From Litorimonas sp964414555 (lineage in GTDB: Bacteria; Pseudomonadota; Alphaproteobacteria; Caulobacterales; Maricaulaceae), in contig CAYPWW010000093.1 in NCBI GenBank assembly GCA_964414555.1, positions 1 to 5,011 of the forward strand: DNA of 5,011 nt, given 5' to 3'. The translations under genes were made by a program, and so were the position numbers. The notes beneath the pieces were generated by a model. That model had not been told where the DNA came from and searched no databases. It was given only the letters and a program-made list of their open reading frames with translations. How positions within the stretch are numbered: position 1 is the first letter of the stretch; the number at the start of each line of letters is the position of its first letter. Positions 1 to 4,648 of this stretch are shown piece after piece.

Positions 1-213
1 AAAGCCAAAGGCGCACCCTATATGCCCTTCGGCGCAGGCCCGCGCATCTGCGTCGGCGCCGCATTTGCGACAATGGAAGCGGTCATGAGCCTCGCGCGAT
101 TGGTGCGGGATTATGATGTGGTTGTGCCAGGAGACTGCTATCCGAAACCTTTGATGACGGTGACGTTGAGGCCGGATGGTGGGGTGCCGGCTCGGTTGAC
201 GAGGCCGACTTAA
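1..213 (+). CDS. Cytochrome P450, C-terminal fragment (5' end outside window)
   Basis: This is the last 70 codons of a P450 monooxygenase, a haem-thiolate enzyme that inserts oxygen into an organic substrate using electrons from a redox partner. The reading frame is open from base 1 and ends at TAA 211-213. Residues 10-19 of the fragment, FGAGPRICVG, match the P450 signature FxxGxRxCxG. Cys17 (codon 49-51) is the predicted axial haem ligand, and it is followed by the usual L-helix segment (AAFATMEA). The rest fits the normal C-terminal beta region, ending in a short proline/threonine tail. The in-frame ATG at 22 lies inside the signature and is not a start. The substrate and subfamily cannot be judged because the I-helix and ExxR regions lie outside the window. 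No redox partner gene is visible. The next gene starts 17 bp downstream, and I see no terminator between them. Confidence 0.95.
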   Translation, partial: KAKGAPYMPFGAGPRICVGAAFATMEAVMSLARLVRDYDVVVPGDCYPKPLMTVTLRPDGGVPARLTRPT

Positions 214-230
214 GAATTCAATGTAGTCGC

Positions 231-845
231 ATGCGTATTATTTTCTCGGTTCTTGCAGCGATATTTTTTTTGGGGATAGGTACTTGTGTGCAGGCTAATG
301 AGCCAAGCTTGTATGAAAAAATTGCGACTAACAAACAATTGAAGAGCCTTTCGGTCGTTTGCCCAGTTAAACTTGTTCAAGACGAAGACATCGCGTTCAA
401 CAATCTAACAGATTTATGCGAATCCAACCCCGAATTTTGTTATAGAAAATGCCTTAAAGACAGCTCTGATCATTGCTTTGGGCTGGCCAATCATTTCAAT
501 ATAACTGATGAGGATTCTGAAGCTTATTCGCGTCCGCTTTATTCTAAGTCATGTGAACTAGGGCTCGCTTCGTCTTGCACAAATGCTGCCGCGGGTATTA
601 AAAGGGTGGAGGGGATAGATGGAGCGCAATGCTATTCTATGACTTTTAAGAAAACATGCGAACTCTCTGACCCGTGGGGATGTACCATGTATGCTGTCAG
701 CCTAATATATGGCGAGGGCGTAGAAAAAGATTTGGATGCGGCCCTCTCTGCGATGCGCGGATCATGCCGTTTTGGAGAAGATGACCCTGCCTGTTCTGGC
801 GCTATCCAACTAGCCTCCGAGATCATCATGGGTGATTTTGACTGA
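231..845 (+). CDS. Secreted cysteine-rich Sel1/Hcp-like repeat protein
   Basis: This is a predicted exported protein of 204 residues. Residues 1-22 form a signal peptide: Arg2, a hydrophobic core at 3-17, and likely cleavage after VQA at 20-22. Cys19 lies in the signal and its context (GIGTC) is not a lipobox. The mature part has 12 cysteines. Eight form four pairs with almost constant spacing: C74/C82, C108/C116, C143/C151 and C179/C188. They repeat every 34-36 residues. This is the pattern of disulfide-clamped Sel1-like (SLR) repeats of the Helicobacter cysteine-rich protein type. The third repeat has the typical GEGVEKDLDAA segment (161-171). C44, C63, C70 and C134 are extra. SLR proteins usually act in protein-protein contacts; the partner here is unknown. 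The gene is AT-rich (about 42% GC in the part counted), unlike its neighbours, which suggests transfer or weak constraint. No strong ribosome binding site precedes ATG 231. Its stop codon is only a few bases from the convergent ssrA 3' end. Confidence 0.8.
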   Translation: MRIIFSVLAAIFFLGIGTCVQANEPSLYEKIATNKQLKSLSVVCPVKLVQDEDIAFNNLTDLCESNPEFCYRKCLKDSSDHCFGLANHFNITDEDSEAYSRPLYSKSCELGLASSCTNAAAGIKRVEGIDGAQCYSMTFKKTCELSDPWGCTMYAVSLIYGEGVEKDLDAALSAMRGSCRFGEDDPACSGAIQLASEIIMGDFD

Positions 846-855
846 AATAAGAAGT

Positions 856-883
856 GCAGGGTTTCTGTTGCCAGCTACCCTGC
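856..883 (-). terminator. 3'-terminal hairpin of ssrA, possible terminator
   Basis: A 7-bp GC-rich stem (883-877 with 862-856) with an inner 3-bp stem and GCAA tetraloop is followed on the minus strand by ACTTCTTATTT. The downstream T content is only moderate. The hairpin is probably part of the mature coding piece, and it may also help end transcription just before the convergent gene whose stop codon is at 843-845. Confidence 0.35.
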
Positions 884-940
884 GAAGCCCGCCTAGGGGT
901 CTGATGCCCTAGGAGTTAGGTCGAAAATTGCTCGAACAGC

Positions 941-982
941 TTACGCTGCTAGGGCAAAATCCTCAGAATAATTGTCATTAGC
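941..982 (-). other. ssrA: tmRNA proteolysis tag reading frame: ANDNYSEDFALAA, stop TAA
   Basis: The resume codon is GCT at 982-980 and the frame ends at TAA 943-941, encoding 13 residues. With the alanine delivered by tmRNA itself, the full tag is AANDNYSEDFALAA. The ANDN start and the hydrophobic ALAA end match alphaproteobacterial tags. The C-terminal ALAA is the ClpXP-type degron; the N-terminal half is the usual SspB adaptor-binding part. The stop codon sits in the GUAA tetraloop of helix H5: stem 950-945 with 940-935, extended by 957-954 with 931-928. Confidence 0.92.
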
Positions 983-1065
983 AATTATAATAGTTGAGCA
1001 TTTATCGGTGCTCACACGAACGAAAGCTAACATCTTTAGACGTCTGTCGATCCTATTTCGGCCCC

Positions 1066-1105
1066 ATGAAAAGCGCTCTCAGGTCGTGGAACCTATGAGC
1101 GCTTA
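1066..1105 (-). other. Intervening segment of pre-tmRNA, hairpin
   Basis: This 40-nt segment joins the CCA of the acceptor piece to the 5' G of the coding piece and is expected to be removed by processing. RNase P would cut at 1065 and tRNA 3' nucleases would trim to 1106; this is inferred from other permuted tmRNAs. It folds on itself: AGCGCTC (1103-1097) pairs with GAGCGCT (1078-1072), and AGGT (1094-1091) pairs with ACCT (1084-1081). A 2x2 internal loop lies between the stems and a 6-nt loop closes the end. The hairpin stacks on the acceptor stem formed by the flanking pieces. Confidence 0.75.
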
Positions 1106-1196
1106 TGGTGGAGCCGCCGGGTACCGCCCCCGGGTCCAGTCCGCTTATTACATGCGCGTTTATCGTCATATCCGGTTGCCCGGCAAGGTGGATATG
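1106..1196 (-). ncRNA. ssrA: tmRNA acceptor piece
   Basis: This is the mature acceptor RNA of the two-piece tmRNA, about 91 nt, which carries the alanine. Its 5' end is placed at a 7-bp stem, CATATCC (1196-1190) with GGATATG (1173-1167), enclosing a small hairpin. The T-arm lies at 1133-1117: stem CCGGG/CCCGG and the 7-nt loop GGCGGTA. The acceptor 3' strand CGGCTCC (1116-1110), A (1109) and encoded CCA (1108-1106) follow. The loop lacks the usual TTCRANT sequence of tRNA and one-piece tmRNA. As I recall, this is common in alphaproteobacterial tmRNAs, but I cannot check it here. Confidence 0.85.
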
Positions 1197-1203
1197 GGCG
1201 TCA

Positions 1204-1241
1204 CAGGTGAATTTTGCAAGCGTTTTGGCCTGTTTCACCTG
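1204..1241. repeat. Perfect 8-bp inverted repeat between ssrA and argE
   Basis: CAGGTGAA at 1204-1211 is the exact reverse complement of TTCACCTG at 1234-1241, with a 22-bp spacer; the arm centres are 30 bp apart. The repeat lies between the divergent ssrA and argE transcription units and overlaps the tentative ssrA promoter. It could be a split operator, or it could be chance. Confidence 0.5.
1211..1238 (-). promoter_or_regulatory. Tentative ssrA promoter
   Basis: On the minus strand, GTGAAA (1238-1233) could serve as a -35 box (4 of 6 to TTGACA). CAAAAT (1216-1211) could serve as a -10 box (4 of 6 to TATAAT), 16 bp away. Transcription would start near 1204, just upstream of the first helix of the acceptor piece at 1196. 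The match is weak and the call rests mainly on position. Confidence 0.25.
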
Positions 1242-1285
1242 AGTTGCACATGAACGCCGGGCGGCGTAACCTAGCGCTTCAAACA

Positions 1286-2389
1286 ATGGGAAGACAGACG
1301 ATTTCAGGCCCCACCAAAGATCGGATTTTGCCTCACCTCAAAGCTCTTGTCGCGTTTGACACGCGCAATGGCTCTGGGGACGAGCTGGCCTGCGTGCGCC
1401 ATTTGGAACGCGAGTTGGCCAAGTTTTCGCCGGACCGTCTGACTGTCGAGCGCGTTGCACGGACGCGTGGAAAATCTGACTCAGGCTATGTGCTGGCGGT
1501 TTGGGGTGAGCCGAAAACGCTGCTCAACGTTCACATTGATACGGTGCCAAGCGGGGAAGGCTGGACGGCCGACCCGCTGGAATTACGACACCTCGATAAT
1601 CGCGTCATTGGATTGGGCACCAGCGACATCAAAGGTGCCGCCGCCTGTATCTTGGCTGCTTTGGAAACTGTCACACCGCGCAATGTCGCCGTGTTGTTTT
1701 CCGGCGACGAAGAACATGGCAGCGAAATCATGCCAGCGGTCATCGCAAATGGCCACGTCGAAGGCGTTGAGCGCGCCATTGTCTGCGAGCCAACGTCCTG
1801 CCGTGTTGGGCGGGCGCATCGCGGGATGCTGGCGCTCTCGGCGCAGTTTTCAGGTCCGGGTGGGCATAGCTCTCTTGCGGATGTTACCGCGCGGCCTTTG
1901 TTGGATGCTGCGCGCGTAGCGGCAAAAATTGGTGATTATGCCGACGCGCACATGAATTTTGGTACGCCGCCATTTCAAGGGCTTTGCGTCAATATTGGCG
2001 ATATTGAAAATGACGGGTCGTATAATGTGATCCCGACGTCGAGTAAGCTCTGGGTCTCCCTCCGTCCGCCGCCCGGGGATGATATCGCTAAACGGGAAGC
2101 GGACATTCGAGGCCTTATGGGAGACGTCGAAACGGATACGATCGTCGCGTTTGAGCCATTCGCTTCGAAAAACCCAGTCGCGTTTAGGCCTGTTTTCGGA
2201 GACACTGAAATCGTCGATCTGCCCTATTGGACAGAGGCCGCGATGTTGTCTCAGGCTGGGATCAACACGGTTGTCTATGGGCCGGGCAATCTGGAGCAAG
2301 CGCACAAGCCCGATGAATATGTCGAGATTGACCAGCTGGAAACTGCTGCGGCGCGCTACGCATTGGCTTTGTCAGGTGTAATCTCATGA
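1286..2389 (+). CDS. argE: M20 N-acetylornithine / N-acetylcitrulline deacetylase (ArgE family)
   Basis: This is a cytosolic di-zinc amidohydrolase of 367 residues that removes the acetyl group from N-acetylornithine, or from N-acetylcitrulline in the Xanthomonas variant, in arginine synthesis. All expected M20 residues are present: H83 and D85 (HIDTVP), D114 (GTSDIKG), the catalytic base E142 with ligand E143 (SGDEEHG), E168 (CEPT), H194 of the lid domain (GGHSS) and H340 near the end (HKPDEY). The segments FDTRN, NRVIGLG-SDIKGAAA and WTEA-VYGPG resemble, from memory, the N-acetylcitrulline deacetylase branch more than DapE. ATG 1286 is chosen because it starts just before the first family helix. 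ATG 1250 in the same frame would add 12 residues, and neither start has a clear ribosome binding site. The TTG at 1214 would overlap the ssrA promoter region and is unlikely. The gene overlaps the N-acetylglutamate synthase gene by ATGA (2386-2389). The exact substrate is not settled. Confidence 0.85.
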   Translation: MGRQTISGPTKDRILPHLKALVAFDTRNGSGDELACVRHLERELAKFSPDRLTVERVARTRGKSDSGYVLAVWGEPKTLLNVHIDTVPSGEGWTADPLELRHLDNRVIGLGTSDIKGAAACILAALETVTPRNVAVLFSGDEEHGSEIMPAVIANGHVEGVERAIVCEPTSCRVGRAHRGMLALSAQFSGPGGHSSLADVTARPLLDAARVAAKIGDYADAHMNFGTPPFQGLCVNIGDIENDGSYNVIPTSSKLWVSLRPPPGDDIAKREADIRGLMGDVETDTIVAFEPFASKNPVAFRPVFGDTEIVDLPYWTEAAMLSQAGINTVVYGPGNLEQAHKPDEYVEIDQLETAAARYALALSGVIS

Positions 2390-3516
2390 GCGTTCGCGAA
2401 ACCGTCTTGCAAAGTCTCTCGGCTGTTGGGGCGCAACACGAGGCGAAATATTACGCCGAGCTGTTCGCGCGCCAAGATGCGGAGAGCTTTGCGCTCTTGG
2501 TGCTCGACCCGCGATGTCTGAAAGACCCGCTGTTAGAAGCGCTCACATCTGCGCTGCGCATCTTGTCCAATCTGCAACTGACGCCGACGCTGGTTGTCGG
2601 TGCGATGGAGGATGATCGGACATCTGTCGAGTTTCAGGCCCAGCGCCTGTCCCGCGATTTGGAACGCTCAGGCGTACGAAATGCTAAGCTGAACACGGCG
2701 ACCTATGGGTTGATCCGCGAAGTGCGTGCGAAAGCGCGGGCAGGCTTGATGCCATTGCTGGAAATGACAGAGCGGCGCGGCAAGATGAACCTCGCGCAGC
2801 TGGTCAGCGAGCTTCAACCTTCCAAGATCATCTTCTTGCAGCCCTCAGGTGGTTTAAGCCAAGGCGGCCAACGTCAGAAAAACCTGACCTTGGATGATTT
2901 GCCAGAATTTATGGAGCAGGAGAATTTCTCTGCTGGGCAAATCCGTTTCCTCGACACCGTCCGTGATCTGGACCGCGCCGCAAAGACACGTCGAGCCTAT
3001 ATCATCGCGTCGCCTCTGAACCTGCTCAGCGAGCTGTTCACGACGCGGGGTAGTGGGACATTGATCCGGCGGCGGGTAGAGATGCGCACGGGACAGGCGT
3101 TTAGATCTTTTTCCAAACCGAAATTGACTCGCGCCGTCGAGACCGCGTTTGAGCGGCGGTTAAAACCAGGATTTTTCAAGCAAGGCCTGCACTTTGGCGC
3201 GGTCGAGACGGATTATCGGGGCGGGGCGCTGTTCCTAACGCTAGACGGCCAGCCCTATCTTTCGAAGTTTTTCGTTTTACGCGAAGCCCGCGGCGATGGA
3301 ATCGCCCGCGATATTTGGGATGCGGCTCGGGCAGAGGTGCCGGCCTTTTTCTGGCGCTCGCGCATGGGGAACCCGTTTAATGCGTGGTATATGCGCCAAT
3401 GTGACGGGATGCAGCGTTCAGGGGATTGGCGTGTCTTTTGGGTTGGGTTAGAGGCCGAGTCGGTCCCTGCTGCGATTGCAGCGGCGGCCAACGCGCCAGA
3501 TGATTTCGAAAGCTGA
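2386..3516 (+). CDS. N-acetylglutamate synthase, vertebrate-like, with degenerate kinase domain
   Basis: This protein (376 residues) is predicted to transfer acetyl from acetyl-CoA to glutamate, the first step of arginine synthesis. It has two parts. Residues about 30-235 are an amino-acid-kinase fold: the first strand is FALLVLDP (35-42), then KIIFLQPSGGL (147-157) and ELFTTRGSGTLIRRR (216-230), which match the N-acetylglutamate kinase/synthase family. Residues about 240-365 are the GNAT-like synthase domain (DUF619/NAT), with YLSKFFVL (291-298), the acetyl-CoA loop ARGDGIA (301-307), FFWRSR (321-326) and a final WRVFWVGLE. Unlike bifunctional synthase/kinases, strand 1 has LDP where the kinase KxGG motif belongs, and VVGAMEDD (70-77) replaces the HGGG loop, so kinase activity is probably lost, as in animal NAGS. 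At 376 residues it is also shorter than the roughly 430-450 usual for bifunctional members. Annotation as acetylglutamate kinase (argB) would be misleading. AGGTG at 2374-2378 can serve as the ribosome binding site. Confidence 0.85.
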   Translation: MSVRETVLQSLSAVGAQHEAKYYAELFARQDAESFALLVLDPRCLKDPLLEALTSALRILSNLQLTPTLVVGAMEDDRTSVEFQAQRLSRDLERSGVRNAKLNTATYGLIREVRAKARAGLMPLLEMTERRGKMNLAQLVSELQPSKIIFLQPSGGLSQGGQRQKNLTLDDLPEFMEQENFSAGQIRFLDTVRDLDRAAKTRRAYIIASPLNLLSELFTTRGSGTLIRRRVEMRTGQAFRSFSKPKLTRAVETAFERRLKPGFFKQGLHFGAVETDYRGGALFLTLDGQPYLSKFFVLREARGDGIARDIWDAARAEVPAFFWRSRMGNPFNAWYMRQCDGMQRSGDWRVFWVGLEAESVPAAIAAAANAPDDFES

Positions 3517-3520
3517 CCCT

Positions 3521-4648
3521 ATGACCGACATTCATATCAACGCAGCTTTCGATAGTGGAAATATCATTGTCGAGAACGCGTCCGATCCGTCTGATATTCG
3601 CTTAGCGATCCGCAAAGACGCGCAGTCCGATTTTTATCAGTGGTTCCACTTCCGTATGGTCGGCGGGCAGGGCACAGATTGCACGATGCGCATCACCAAT
3701 GCGGCGGGCGCGGCGTTCAAAGGCGGTTGGGACGATTACCGCGTCGTCGCCAGCTATGACCGCGAGGACTGGTTCCGCGTCGAAGACACGCGCTATGAAA
3801 ACGGCCATTTGATCTGGACGCATACCCCAGAAAGCGACGCCGTCTATTACGCCTATTTCGCACCTTATAGCATGGAGCGTCACGCGGACCTGATTGCCGA
3901 TTGCCTGACCTATGACGGCGTCTCGCTCGACGTTCTCGGCACGTCGCTTGATGGACAGACGATTGACTGTCTGACCTTGGGAACGGGTGACAAGACGATC
4001 TGGGTCATCGCCCGCCAGCATCCCGGCGAGAGCATGGCCGAATGGTGGATGGAAGGCTTCCTCGCGCGCTTGTTGAGCGCGAGTGATCCAGTAACGGAAC
4101 AGCTCTTGCGTGATGTTCGCTTTCGGATTGTCCCGAATATGAACCCGGATGGGTCCTCTCGCGGACATCTGCGTACCAATGCCGTCGGCGCGAACCTAAA
4201 CCGCGAATGGGGCGTTGCCACGCCAGAACGTTGCCCCGAAGTGCTCGCGACGATTGCGGCAATGGACGCGGACAAACCCGTGTTGTGCCTGGACGTGCAT
4301 GGCGACGAAGCGCTGCCCTATAATTTCATAGCGGGTGCAGAAGGCATCCCCGGCTATACCGCCAAGCAGGCGAAGAATTTGGCGGACTTCTTGGAAGCCT
4401 ACAAAAAAGCCTCGCCCGATTTCCAGACGAGGGTCGGATATGGTCTTAGCGCGCCGGGTACAGCCAATCTGACCATGTGCACGAATTTCACAGCGCATCG
4501 CTATGATTGCCTCGCCATGACGCTGGAGATGCCGTTCAAGGATAATGCCGATGCGCCAGACCCGCATGTCGGCTGGAGCCCAGAGCGGTGTATGGAACTG
4601 GGCGCTGCAGTGGTTGAAGCCATGTCTGATGTTGTTGGGGACCTGTAA
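3521..4648 (+). CDS. M14 zinc carboxypeptidase, cytosolic carboxypeptidase (CCP/Nna1-like) type
   Basis: This is a predicted cytosolic metallocarboxypeptidase of 375 residues with no signal peptide. Residues about 5-125 are the beta-rich N-terminal domain diagnostic of cytosolic carboxypeptidases: FDSGN near the start, then an IR-D-x-SDFYQWFHF segment and a YFAPYS segment before the catalytic domain. The M14 catalytic residues are intact: zinc ligands H167 and E170 (HPGE) and H260 (DVHGDE), NPDG at 208-211, R218 and R228 (NLNREW) for the substrate carboxylate, and catalytic E336 (LEMPF). Eukaryotic relatives trim C-terminal glutamates from tubulin; the substrate of bacterial members is unknown. 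ATG 3521 is chosen because the family N-terminus begins right there. It lies 4 bp after the synthase stop, with a weak GAAAG at 3508-3512 as a possible ribosome binding site. Upstream in-frame starts (TTG 3476, ATG 3500) would overlap the previous gene. Confidence 0.88.
   Translation: MTDIHINAAFDSGNIIVENASDPSDIRLAIRKDAQSDFYQWFHFRMVGGQGTDCTMRITNAAGAAFKGGWDDYRVVASYDREDWFRVEDTRYENGHLIWTHTPESDAVYYAYFAPYSMERHADLIADCLTYDGVSLDVLGTSLDGQTIDCLTLGTGDKTIWVIARQHPGESMAEWWMEGFLARLLSASDPVTEQLLRDVRFRIVPNMNPDGSSRGHLRTNAVGANLNREWGVATPERCPEVLATIAAMDADKPVLCLDVHGDEALPYNFIAGAEGIPGYTAKQAKNLADFLEAYKKASPDFQTRVGYGLSAPGTANLTMCTNFTAHRYDCLAMTLEMPFKDNADAPDPHVGWSPERCMELGAAVVEAMSDVVGDL

Larger units (their letters stand above)
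851..1065 (-). ncRNA. ssrA: tmRNA coding piece
   Basis: This is the mature coding RNA, about 215 nt, carrying the 5' acceptor strand (1065-1059), the D-like region, pseudoknot 1 and the tag frame. After the tag come H5 and two strong hairpins. CCTAGGG (913-907) pairs with CCCTAGG (898-892). GCAGGGT (883-877) pairs with ACCCTGC (862-856), with an inner CTG/CAG stem closed by a GCAA tetraloop (871-868). These replace the long PK2-PK4 string of one-piece tmRNA. The 3' end near 851 is an estimate. Confidence 0.85.
851..1196 (-). ncRNA. ssrA: Permuted two-piece tmRNA (precursor)
   Basis: tmRNA rescues stalled ribosomes by acting first as alanyl-tRNA and then as a short mRNA that adds a degradation tag. 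It works with SmpB. Read on the minus strand, the order is permuted: the acceptor piece comes first and ends in CCA at 1106, followed by an intervening loop (1066-1105), then the coding piece starting at 1065. The ends of the two pieces form the tRNA-like acceptor stem. GGGGCCG (1065-1059) pairs with CGGCTCC (1116-1110) over 7 bp, including the G3-U70 wobble that alanyl-tRNA synthetase recognises. The discriminator A (1109) and CCA (1108-1106) follow. After the stem the coding piece reads AAATAGGATCGACA, close to the conserved tmRNA D-loop region. It then has a PK1 stem (1013-1009 with 1000-996), the tag frame, helix H5 and two further hairpins. The permuted form is typical of Alphaproteobacteria. 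The outer ends (about 1196 and 851) are estimated from the last clear helices and are uncertain by roughly 10 nt. Confidence 0.93.

Noticed and set aside
231..300. Lipoprotein signal at Cys19 of the SLR protein
   Set aside because: The context GIGTC lacks the small residue at -1 and the usual Leu at -3; an ordinary signal peptidase I site after Ala22 fits better.
214..1105. Integrated island with attachment sites at ssrA
   Set aside because: I found no integrase and no duplicated ssrA segment near 214-230 or elsewhere in the window; only the AT-rich composition supports it.
972..1253. Open reading frame of 93 codons on the plus strand
   Set aside because: It runs antisense through the tmRNA gene, has no recognisable domain, and its length is explained by the structured RNA sequence.
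1214..1285. N-terminal extension of the M20 deacetylase (TTG 1214 or ATG 1250)
   Set aside because: The added residues do not resemble the family, and 1214 falls in the ssrA promoter area. ATG 1250 remains possible but is less fitting than 1286.
1053..1286. Open reading frame of 77 codons on the minus strand
   Set aside because: It lies across the tmRNA acceptor piece and spacer in the same strand; the RNA explains the conservation and no protein features are seen.
1850..2305. Minus-strand frame (151 codons) opposite the deacetylase
   Set aside because: The plus-strand gene has intact zinc-site motifs along this stretch; the opposite frame shows only composition-driven sequence.
1286..2389. 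Succinyl-diaminopimelate desuccinylase (dapE)
   Set aside because: The M20 motifs are shared, but the flanking segments and the coupled N-acetylglutamate synthase favour an arginine-pathway deacetylase.
3602..4168. Long minus-strand frame (188 codons) opposite the M14 peptidase
   Set aside because: It is a shadow of the well-supported peptidase gene, with no domain or signal of its own.
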